DNA from: Primulina eburnea
Taxonomy: Eukaryota; Streptophyta; Magnoliopsida; Lamiales; Gesneriaceae
DNA: 64,000 nucleotides
Direction: 5' to 3'
Assembly (NCBI RefSeq): GCF_022965805.1
Contig: NC_133101.1
Coordinates: 44,119,642 to 44,183,641, forward strand
Part shown: positions 32,287-43,430 of the stretch, in pieces
How positions within the stretch are numbered: position 1 is the first letter of the stretch
Layout: every line of letters begins with the position of its first letter
The notes under the pieces: model-generated
Databases searched by the model: none
The model's input: only the letters and a program-made list of their open reading frames with translations
Told to the model about the DNA's origin: nothing
Position numbers and translations under genes: made by a program

Positions 32287-34621
32287 TGTTACAGTAGATA
32301 CCCTGCAAGCCAACGGTTGGCTAAGGAATTTATTGACTCAAGTGAAATAAACAATCTTTATTTTAATATAATTTAATTTTTTATGGTCTTGTTATACTTT
32401 ATCTATATACCCATGCAAACAAAATAGTTAATGTCCTTGATTATGCTTTAATACAAATGAATCGTACTTCGATGTGGAAACTCATTTGTAAACACTGCAT
32501 ATTCTAAATTCGTTCCTAGTCGATTCAACCGCCTAAAACAGGGATAAATGCTGCTTGAGCTCGAGACTAGCATCTGTGATGTTGTGTACTGCTTTCTTGG
32601 TAAGGATATAGAGATGTTCAAACATTAAGATGGGTAGTCCGTAGTCATATGATGATTATACCGAACAACCCTCCATCGGACTTTCCAAGTGGTTATCATT
32701 CATCGAGAGGATAAGTCCGTGGTTATGATTGTACACCATTAGTCCTTACGACCCGGGACAACACTGAGGCTCTATATGCTAGGGCTATGCTTTGACTCGT
32801 TTATCGGCTCCAGGAAAGTCATCAGGTGGCGAGATTGGGTATAGTTACGAGTCTTACGACACATATAGAAGCCATTGCATTGTAGTCGGGGATTCGCCGC
32901 TCACCTGCGGGTGTGGATATCCTATGTGATCTGATGAAATAATAGTGCATGGAATCTCTAGCCAGAGTACGAGATGTACGTTGGAGAAGGAGTTCTCCAA
33001 TAGTGCACGCGATGCCATTATTATAGTTATCACATAGTTATCGAATTAATATGCAACCCTCGATGAACTAATGGTTGCAGATTCGATCGGGATATATGAG
33101 ATTAAGGGACCGTATTGTACGTTAATCATAATCGACTGGTTCTTGCAGGCACTATCAGTGATACCTAGGGGATAATGGGGCGATGCTACTAGAAGCTCTT
33201 ACCATGATCCGTTAGGTGCAATCAGAAATGAGTTCTGACATTCTTGATCAAGGTGTTGATGAAAAGAATGAGGCTAATTAGGGTAAGCCCGAATAAAGGA
33301 TTATGTCCTAAATCACAAAGAGTTGTGAACCCACGGCTAGCTGTATCCCTGAACCATTGAGGGTCACACAAGCACTGGTTTACTTGTTCCCGTTGAGATA
33401 ATAAATTCAATGAGTTGAATTTATAAGAAAATAAGTTTGATATGATCAATCGATAAGCTTATAAATAAAGTTTATAAAAGCTTATAGAAATTTTGAGAGC
33501 ATGACTGTTAAGACAGTCAAAAGAGTACACCTGCCTTATTTAGACATTGATGATCTCGAAATTAAAGTGTGCATCATAATAACAAACAAGTTGAAATTGT
33601 CACATCAATGATATTTGATCGTCGATCGTGGTGAGATTAATATAATGGGAGCATGGATCATGGGTTAGTAAGAGTATAAGCCCATCATGCAAATTCATTA
33701 AAGTTCAAATGGACTTTAACAATCAAATTATATTTTAATTGAGTTAAAATATAGCCCATTAAGTTTTTATAAAATATGGTATTGATTTATGTAATATGGA
33801 GATATTCATGATACCATAATTTAAAATAAAAACTTGCACACAAAACAAATAAAATTAATGCATGATATTCTTGATAAGAAATATGCATAAAAATCGAGAT
33901 TGTTTTTTATATGGCATGAATTTAGAATTTTTAATTAACTTAATTAATTTGATTAATTAAGTAAATTAAGGATTAGAAATTAAGATAAGGATTTTGTTTC
34001 TTGATTTTGAAAAGATATACGAAAGGTTTTTTGAAGATGACTTTCGGCTCTTTGAATGGAAAAAAGGAAAAAGGCTTTGATTTGGCATGCAATATTTTTA
34101 GAATATATTATTGACTTAATTAAGTAAATTAATTAAATAAATTGAATATTCGAAAAAACTAAAGAGAATTTGATTCTCATTAACGCATATAGCATCCAAA
34201 AGAAAATCATATACTTTCGGCTCTTAAAAAAGGGTTGAAGCGCTGCTCTCGAATTTTATTTTTTGTTGCAAGAAAAATTTGGCCTATTGTATTGAGTCGA
34301 ATATTTTTTCCTTCGTGTTCTATCTCTACGAATAACATCTTCTAATTTTCTAGTGCAAATTAGAAGAAGAACAAATAATCTGGTCGTGGACCTGATTCGG
34401 AGATCGAAGAACGTTCCTAGTGATTTACAACAAGAGCTACGTCCACTAATACCGGTGTAGTTAGAGCCTAGTGATTGAATTCACCAAAGGTATAAAATTC
34501 TAACACCTTATGTTTGATTATGAAAATCATACGAGTGTCCAAAAATTATTTTGTTTTTCAAAATAAAATAAAAATTTAAACTTCCGCTGCATTTGGGCAC
34601 GTAGAAAACCCGGATCCAACA
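32287..34621 (+). repeat. Copia-2 5' LTR
   Basis: It runs from TGTTACAGTAGATACC to GGATCCAACA (2335 bp), with the PBS immediately after. Its 3' two thirds match 51191-53059 closely, while the first ~450 bp differ more from 39898-40353. Confidence 0.92.
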
Positions 34622-34622
34622 G

Positions 34623-34639
34623 TGGTATCAGAGCAAAGA
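34623..34639 (+). other. Copia-2 primer-binding site
   Basis: TGGTATCAGAGCAAAGA begins one base after the LTR and matches the complement of the initiator-Met-tRNA 3' end. Confidence 0.9.
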
Positions 34640-36479
34640 TTTTTCTAAATCGTATGGTTTTATATTGAATAATTTATTTCTATCCACACAAGAAAATTTT
34701 TCAGAAAATTTAGCACCACGAAAATTAATTTTTTTTCAGATTTTCGAAGCAAAAAAAAAAAATTAAATCTGCCCGGAACTGTTCCGGGCAGTCCGTGCGC
34801 GCAGGGCCGCGCACGGCAGTGGGCACCGCGCTAGCGCCGGCATCGGACGCCTGCGCGCACCGCGCTAGCACCGGCATCAGCACGCCATCGCGCGCCTGTG
34901 CGCGCAGAGGGCCTCTTCCGCTGCCCGAAACGTTCGGGCAGCGGGCGTGCAGTGGGCGGGCGGCTGCCCGGGAGCGTCTCGGGAAGCGCGATGAATAATG
35001 GGCTTGAATTGATTTTCTGATTTTTCAAAATTTTGGGCAAAAATTGATATTTTTGAAAATTGGTCAATTTTTATTTTGGAAAATTAATTTTTGAAAAATT
35101 AATAATTTTCTTGTAAAATAAATAATTAGAATATGATTTTAATTATTTATGGTATAAATAAGTTTTACAAGAAATCAATTATTATTGATTTAATTGGAAA
35201 TTAAATAAAGGAGTTTATTTAATTTATTAAATTCTTTAATAATTGTGGTGGTTAGTAATAAAATTATTAGATATATGATTTATCAATTAATTAAATTGTT
35301 TAATTAATTGATGTTAATATTTGATATTAAATGCATGAAGGATGATCGAGAGCCTTGACCAATATGTTAGGTGTATATTAGGATATTTTACTGTTTTATT
35401 CGTTTTTTAATATTTGATATTATTAAAGTGGGCCTGGTTTATGGCCCGTTCCCACCCATGAGATGTATCCCTTATGTGTCATGGCTATTTTAATGTAATT
35501 ATTAGAAATATGGGAGATCAAGACTGGAAGATGGTGGACCCGATGCTCAAGATGAAGACATGTAAAATATTGGAAGCTCTTGTAATAGTTGCATTTGCAT
35601 CCCTGCATTCACCTAGGTTTTGGACCTGGATCCATGTATGGCTCACATGGATCTAATAGTGTTGGCGATCGATCAACCTTATTTATTGTTGAATTTCATA
35701 TTATGATATGTGTGATATATAGTAGTATGCATGTATGTATATTATTATATAATAAAGTCGCATGAATCCGGCAAACATACAAACTCGTGGCACGTGATAT
35801 TTAAATTAAATTGATGAGAAAATTTTAAAATTAAAATCCCTCATTTTGAATAAGATTCAAAATTTATATCAAATCGAAAAAGTAAAAATTAAAGGAGTTT
35901 AATTTTTCCTTGCCTTCCATCAACCATGGTTGCATGTTGATCGCTACCCGCGGACAGTGTCTGGCTCATATTATTGGGGAGCCCTGTACGCCGGAAAGCT
36001 GTGACTTCCACAGAACATCTGATGTGAATTGAGTGGAACTCCCATGACTTCGGCTCATATTTTTGGGGGAACTCATGGCGACCGTCTACTACAATTCAAT
36101 ATTGATGGGTTGGTTTGACACGTGAAAATAAAAGACGTCGTATTATTGGGTCCTTATTAAACGTGAGGCAAAACACGCGGAGGTTGCATAGGGATGCAAT
36201 TGGATTCTACTTTTTAGAAATTATAATTGGCTGCTATTATTCGGGATTATAATTGGCTAATTGGACTCTACGTGCCCACTAAAGAAATACGATTTCTCTT
36301 TTTCATCAGATGGTGGTGGAAATGTCAAAATAATGAGAGAGAATTTATAAAATTAAAATCCATGTTTTATATCTTAAAATTATTTTAAAATAATCAGCAA
36401 CCATTATTCTGTTTCTGTATCAGTATATTTTCGATTTCGTCACATAATCCATTTTTGTTATTAACAAGCTAATCGAATC
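34640..36479 (+). other. Copia-2 untranslated leader with GC island
   Basis: About 1.8 kb lie between the PBS and the gag remnant. Most of it is AT-rich, but 34769-34996 is a sharp GC-rich island. It contains an inverted repeat with 11-bp arms (34769-34779 and 34781-34791), another with 9-bp arms (ctgcccgaa at 34921-34929 and ttcgggcag at 34933-34941), and a direct repeat of accgcgctagc(g/a)ccggcatc (about 34826 and 34859). Further on, two ggctcatattattgggg-type blocks near 35964 and 36053 are shared with the Copia-3 leader. The 67-codon frame in the island has no recognisable product and is probably not coding. Confidence 0.75.
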
Positions 36480-39400
36480 TAATTTTCAAGACTGGTTGGG
36501 AAAATTGTTCTGAATTCAGAGAAAATGGCATACACACTAATGTCAGCCCTGTTGAACTGACAAAGCATGCAAGATATTAGGACCATAGTATGCAAGCTAA
36601 AGTGTAATGTGCTCGCTTCTATGTCAAATGAACTGTAGGGAAAGTTTGAGGAAATGTTGATTGTTACTGACATTCGAATAAGCATGCAAGAGTTGCATGG
36701 TACATGAAACTCGTACAGTGATGCACACCATTTTACAAGCTCATGACTACATGCATGCAAGATGGGGCTCTGGCTCATGAGCGTGGTGTACATATGATTG
36801 GGCTTATTGAAAATGTGGTGGACCTGGAATATGTGATTCCTAACGAGTTAATAAATAACATCAATTTGTTGTCTTTCTATTCCTCATTTGACGGGGTTGT
36901 GGTGAATTTAATAAGATAGATGATAGCCTTGAAGAGCTATTCAATACGCTTATAACTTATGAGATCACCATAAAACAGGAAATTATTGTTTTTCTTATGG
37001 GCCTCTCGTCAGACGAAAAAAATGGCCCACAAGGTAAGGGAAAGAAATGTTCCGCCCCTCACAAGAAAAACAATCCCAATAAGAGGCAAACTCTGAAAGA
37101 CACTTAAAAGGCCTAAAAAGCTCGATAAGTTAGACCATATTTATTTCACTGCAAGAAGTTCGGACATAAGAAATTATATGTGCCAGAAATGTTTTGGAAA
37201 TGATAAGTGAATGTCCAAGTAAACATGATTTCAACAAAAACCAAAAGAAAGTTAGATGATCTAAATCCCACACAAATATGGCACACTAGACTATGTCACA
37301 TTTCCCAAAGAAGGATGCACAAACTAGTGGGAGAAGGCATGTTTGACTTGTCAGACATAAATTCTCTATCTACTTGTAAATTCTGTCTAAAAAGAAAAAT
37401 GACCAAGACTCCATTCGATGGAAACGTGGAACGTGCGCATGGTCTATTGGATTTGATCCACACAGAAATTTGTGGCCCGCTAAGTGTTAGCACAAAATAT
37501 GGGCAATCTTACTTCATTACCTTTACTGATGACCATTCGAGGTATTGGTATGTTTATATGATGAAACACAAATTTAAAGCATTTGAAAGGTTCAAAGAAT
37601 TCAGATCTGAAGTAGAAAACCAGCTAGAAAGAAGTATTAAGGCATTTCGTTCTGATCGAAGTGGAGAATACTTGAGTGCTGAATTTTTGGGTTATCTAAA
37701 AGAGAATGTGATTCTCACAGTGGACTCCACCAGCAACACCACAATTGAACGGTGTTTCTGAACATTATAAGCGAACCTTGTTGGACATGGTTCGATCAAT
37801 GATGAGATTCACTGAATTGCCTACATCGTTTTGGGGCTTTGCGATTGAAACTGCGGCAATGTTGTTGAATAATGTTTATACTAAAGCAGTGGATAAAACA
37901 CCATATGAGATATGGATGGGAAAAACTCCCAAGTATTCAAACATGAGAATATGGGGATGTTCTGCTTACGTGAAGCAGACAGTGGGAGAAAAATTGGATA
38001 GTAGATCCACTTTGTACTACTTTGTAGGATATCCAAAGAATTCTGTTGGATATTATTTCTATCATCCAAATGAAGCAAAAGTGTTTGTTTCAAGAAATGC
38101 CACCTTTTTTGGAAAAGGAATTTCTATTAGATAGAAAAGGCAAGATGATAGAACTTGAAGAAATTAAAGATACTCCATCAACTATAGAAGTTGAACCCAT
38201 TTCCCAAGAACCAGTAGTTGAAGTACAAGCTTCTAGAAGGTCTGATAGGGTTATTAGACCACCTGCAAGATATACGCTTCTTCATGAACAAGGCCATGAC
38301 GAGTCTTGTGTTGGATGTGATCCAATGAATTTCAAAGAAGCATTATCTGATACTGATTCAACCAAATGTCTTGATGCCATGCAGTCAGAAATGGACTCTA
38401 TGTATTCAAACCAAGTCTGGACATTGGTGGATCAACCAGAGGGAATCATTCCTATAAGGTGCAAATGGATCTACAAAAGAAAGCTTGGGGCGAATGGGAA
38501 GGTAGTGACCTTCAAAGCAAGGCTGGTTGCAAAATATTATACTCAAAGGCAATGAATTGACTATGAGGAAACTTTTTCACCAGTTTCTATGTTTAAGTCC
38601 ATTAGATTACTACTAGCCATAGAATCATGGTATGACTATGAGATATGTCAAATGAATGTAAAGACTGCATTGCTCAATGGAGACATCAAAAAGGAAATTT
38701 ATATGTCTCAACCTGAGGGATACACATCAGTAGGAAGTGAGCATAAGGTATGCAAACTTCAGAGATCAATATATGGTCTCAAGCAGGAGTCAAGGAGTTG
38801 GAACCTCAAATTTGATAGCACTATCAAAGAGTTTGGTTTTGCTAAGAATCTTGAGGAACCATGTGTGTACAAGAAAGTTAGTGGGAGTGCAGTGACATTT
38901 CTAGTACTTTATGTTGATGATGTCCTGCTCATTGAGAATGATGTATGATTATTGCAATCAACTTAAGTATGGTTAGCAAGTAAATTCTCCATGAACTACA
39001 TGGGTGATACATCCTACGTATTGGGAATACAAATCTATAGAGATAGATCAAAGAGGATGCTCGAACTCACCCAAGCCACTTATATCGATGCCATTATAAA
39101 ACGATTCTCTATGGAAGAGTCCAAGAGAAGATACTTACCAATGTGTCATGGTATTACTCTATCTAAAGATATGTGTCCCAAAACTGATGAAGAGATAGAG
39201 ATGATGACACGTATTCCATATGCGTCAGCTATTGGTAGTATCATGTATGGTATGATATCAACACGTCCTGATATTGCTTACGCTTTGAGTTTTACAAGCA
39301 GATACTAGGCGACCCTGGTAAATGCATTGGAAGACTGTGAAAGATATTCTTAAGTACTTGAGAAGGACTAAGAATTTGTTCATGGTCTATGGGGGTGGAG

Positions 39401-39883
39401 AATTGAAAAGGCTACACTAATTCTAGCTTCCAATGTGACGTAGATGATTCGAAATCGACCTCTGGTTTTGTATTCATGCTATATGGTGCGGCTGTCTCTT
39501 GGAAAGGTTCCAAGAAAGACACCGTTGCGGATTCCACCACTGAAGCTGAATACATTGTTGCATCTGATGCAGCCAAAGAGGTAGTTTGGATGAGGAATTT
39601 TGTCCAAGAGTTGGGAGTTATTCCTAATAGAGTTGATCCAGTCCCGTCGTACTGTGACAACACTGGTGCCATTGCGCAAGAAAAAGAACCAAGGTCTCAT
39701 CAGCGATCCAAACATGTACTGAGGAAGTTCCACATCACACGGGAGATTGTGCGAAGAGGAGACATATCAGTCGAAAGACTCCCTTCTGCAGATAATGTTG
39801 CTGATCCATTTACATAGCCCTTGCCAGGACCATTGTTTGAAAAGTATCGCGAAGCAATGAGATTAAGGGTAGTTGGCTCTAGG
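36480..39883 (+). pseudogene. Copia-2 gag-pol remnant, protease deleted
   Basis: Gag begins near 36480 with decayed LGKLF and WHTH-like codons, and has recognisable ARWGSGS/VHMIGLI-type and NELINNINLLSF blocks to about 37130. A zinc-knuckle relic (HCKKFGHKK) at about 37145 is followed within some 60 bp by the pre-integrase region (TQIWHTRLCHIS, 37270). The protease domain is therefore missing. The integrase core reads LIHTEICGPLSV, TDDHSRYWY, SDRSGEYLSAEF. Frameshifts lie near 37730 and 38100, with a stop at 38556. RT has YVDD at 38910-38921, and a stop (about 38946) and frameshifts follow. RNase H (STTEAEYIVAS) runs to a GSWL end at 39883. Confidence 0.87.
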
Positions 39884-39897
39884 GCAAGTGGGAGATT
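39884..39897 (+). other. Copia-2 polypurine tract
   Basis: ggcaagtgggagat lies between the RNase H stop and the LTR TGTTAG. Confidence 0.8.
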
Positions 39898-40353
39898 GTT
39901 AGAGTAGATGCCCTGCAAGCCAATGGTTGGCTAGAGAATATATTGACTCAAGTGAAATAAACAATCTTTATTTTAATATAATTTAACTTTTTATGGTCTT
40001 GCTATACTTTATCTGTATACCCATGCAAACAGCATAGATAAAGTCCTTGATTATGCTTTAATACAAATGAATCGTACTACGTTGTTGAAACTCATTTGTA
40101 AACACTGCATATTCTAAATTCGTTCCTAGTCGATTCAGCCGCCTAAAACAGGGATAAATGCTGCTTGAGCTCGAGACTAGCATCTGTGATGTTGTGTACT
40201 GCGTTTCTTGGTAAGGGCATAGAGATGTTCAAACATGCAGATGAGTAGTCATATGATGATTATACCAAACAACCCTCCATCGGACTTTTTAAGTGGTTAT
40301 CATTCATCGAGAGGATAAGTCCGTGGCTATGATTGTACACCATTAGTCCTTAC
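39898..40353 (+). repeat. Copia-2 3' LTR, left fragment
   Basis: It starts TGTTAGAGTAGATGCCCTGCAAGCC and is cut at 40353 by Copia-3. The final cttac (40349-40353) is the left target-site duplication. By eye it differs from the 5' LTR by about 6 percent. Confidence 0.92.
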
Positions 40354-43300
40354 TGAAAGGGATCGATTTTAGGTGTTCGAAATCGCAACGGAAGCTCAAA
40401 AGGTTTTTCATTTCATGAAAACCGAAAAATATTAGAAGAAAAAACTTGAAAAATTCGAACACCATGTACTAGTGTTGTAGCATATACAAAAACACAACTA
40501 TGACATTCATAGGGTATTAAGAAATCATACCTATCAACCTCTCGAGGTTGATGATGGCTCCAACTAAGGTGTAAACACCTTAGCTCTTGTATGGCAGGAA
40601 AAATCTACAAGCTCTCCTTGCTTCCTTTGAACACTCCTTGTTCCAAAATCAAGCACGTCACTAGCTAGGAAGATCCCCTCATATTTTGCACTAGAAAAAT
40701 ATGAGGATTTTTCTTTGAGAAGTGCAAGAATTCATCAACAAAAATGAAGAGAAAAATTGGAGAGAAAGGATTCAAAATTTCGGCCACTTGAGGGAGAGTG
40801 AAGGGGAAGGGAGACTAGTATGGGTAGTGTAAAAACTAGTGTCCAACTTTTGCATGTCATGCCTTGGTTAAACAAAAAATTGTCTCCCAACTCTTCACCT
40901 CCCATGCATGTATTTTTATTTGATTTTTAACAATTAAAAAATCCATGAACTTAATTTAATTATCTCAAACAAATTTGAGACTAATTAAACATTACTTGAA
41001 TTTCGGCCACTTGAGGGAGAATGAACTATTTTACTTCTCAACGGGATCTAGAAAGCTAGTACTTGTGTGGCCCTCAATGGTTAATTGATACAACTAGCCG
41101 TGGGTTCACATCTCCATGAACTTTTATTCAAATGTCTCAAACATATTTGAGACCATTTAACATTTACTGGATTTAACTCAACTCCAATAGTTTAATAATT
41201 ATTTCTAATTGGGCTCTACTAGGCCCAATATTGTTTAATTAATCCAACACTTGAATTAATTTAATTATTTGGACTCTACTAGGTCCACTAGTGTTTAATT
41301 AATTAAACACTTGAATCATTTTAATTTAGTCCATAATAATGTATATGAAAATCACAATTTTCAAATACATTACTCATTTGGCCAATTTTTAATTTAAGAA
41401 CACTTCCTCAAATTAAAAGTTATATTCTCCTAATAGAATTCATACTTCTATTTTTATTTACGCTTATAAAATCTTTTATAAGCCGTTCAACACATTGAAC
41501 TATTTTACTTCTCAATGGGATCTAAAAAGTTAACACTTGTGTGACCCTCAATGGTTCATTGATACAACTAGCCGTGGGTTCACATCTCCATATGATTCCG
41601 ACTAAACATGTCCTTATACGAGCATACCCCAATTGTTCCATTCTTACTTATCAACTCCTTGTTAACAAGAACGTCAAAACTCAAGTCGGATAATACCCAG
41701 CCAATCATGTTAAACGCCTAGCAGCATCGCTTACATGATTCCCTATGTATCAAATGATAGTGCCTGCAAGAACCATTCAATTATGGTTAGCGTACAGTAC
41801 GGTCCCTTCAACTCATATATCTCGACCGATTCGACAACCATTGGTTTATCGAGAGTTGTCAATGAATCGATACTATGTGTCATGTCGTAGTTGCATCGAT
41901 GGTGTAATCTATGAAACCCCTTTCATAATTACCACCATACTCTGATCAGAGATTTCAACCTACATACACATGAGAACACATATGAATTAACTTTACTAGG
42001 CCCACTAGTGTTTAATTCGTTCAACACTTGAATTAATTTAATTTAGTCCATAATAATGTTTATGAAAATCACAATTTTCAAATACATTATTAATTTGGCC
42101 AACTTTTAATTTAGGAACACTTTCATATATTAAAATTTACATTTCTCTAATAGAAGTCATACTTCTATTTTTCTTTACACTTATAAACTCATTTATAAGT
42201 CGTTCAACACATTGAACTATTTCTCCTTTATAGAAGTCATACTTCTAATTTTCCTTACGCTTATAAACTCCTTTATAAGCCGTTCAACACATTGAACTAT
42301 TTTTACTTCTCAACGGGATCTAGAAAGCCAGTACTTGTGTGGCCCTCAATAGTTCACTGATACAACTAGCCGTGAGTTCACATCTCTATGTGATTCGGAC
42401 TAAACATGTCCTTATATGAGCATACCCCAATTGCTCCATTCTTACTTATCAACTCCTTGATAACAAGAACGTCAGAATTCAAGTCTGATAGTACCCAACC
42501 AATCATGTTAAACGCCTAGCAGCATCGCTTACATGATTCCCTAGGTATCAAATGATAGTGCCTGCAAGAACCATTCAATTATGGTTAGCGTACAGTACGG
42601 TCCCTTCAACTCATATATCCCGACCGATTCGACAACCATTGGTATATCGAGAGTTGTCAATGAATCGATACTATGTGTCATGTCGTAGTTGCATCGATGG
42701 TGTAATCTATGAAACTCCTTTCATAATTACAACCATACTCTGGCCAGAGATTTCAACCTACATATACATGATAACACATAGGATATCCATACGCGAAGGT
42801 AAGCGGTGAATCCCCGACTACAATGCATCGACTCCTATATGTTTCGACAGAACACCCAACCTTGCCACCTGATGACCCCATGAGAGTCGGTAAACAAGTC
42901 AAAGTGTAATTCTAGCACATAGAGTCTCAATGTTGTTCCGGGTCATAAGGACTAATGGTGTACAACCATAAACTAGGACTTTTCCACTCGATAAGTGAGA
43001 ACCACTTGGAAAGTCCTTTATGAAGGGTTGTTCAGTGCACTCTACAAGGAGCACCTATCTGCATGCTCGGACATCACAATGTCCCCTACCAATGAAACAT
43101 GGTACTCACATGGCAGATACTAGTCTCGAACTCGAGCGGCCTATTTTCTTCTTAGTGGCGGCTGAATCGACTAGGAACTCTTTAGAATATACAGTATTCC
43201 AAATATGAGTTTCACGATACTCATCATATGAGCATCTCATATTCTTTCTACTATTTGTATATTCAAGGACTTTATCTATGCAACTAGCATGGGTATACAG

Positions 43301-43416
43301 ATAAAGAAGTGCCAAAACAATAATTTCAAATATTATTAAAATAAAGACCGTTTATACATAGAGTTTCATTGTGAACACTCGGCCAACACTTGGCTCGACG
43401 TGCACCTACTCTAACA
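40354..43416 (-). repeat. Copia-3 3' LTR, expanded (3063 bp)
   Basis: It reads TGTTAGAGTAGG...CTTTCA on the minus strand. It is 971 bp longer than its partner. The block acttctcaacgggatctag (variants) occurs near 41034, 41507 and 42306 here but only once, near 50072, in the other LTR. The segment containing atgatagtgcctgcaagaacc is present twice, 798 bp apart (41754 and 42552). The extra length is thus internal duplication within the LTR, plus a rearranged copy of the cggccacttgagggaga segment near 41003. Confidence 0.92.
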
Positions 43417-43430
43417 ATCTCCTACTTGCA
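43417..43430 (-). other. Copia-3 polypurine tract
   Basis: The minus strand reads gtgcaagtaggagat between the RNase H stop and the LTR start. Confidence 0.78.

Noticed and set aside
34795..34998. GC-rich open frame in the Copia-2 leader; possible bacterial contamination or a CpG-island promoter
   Set aside because: The island is continuous with the leader between PBS and gag, has hairpins, no domain, and a counterpart in other Copia leaders. It is better explained as structured untranslated RNA.
36479..36793. 104-codon minus-strand frame in the Copia-2 gag region
   Set aside because: The plus strand has recognisable gag relics at the same place; the minus frame has no family resemblance.
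41745..42809. Repeated small ORFs (also at 50321) with MIVPARTIQ-like starts
   Set aside because: They are copies of the same LTR segment duplicated in the Copia-3 LTRs. The translation runs antisense to the element and has no known domain.
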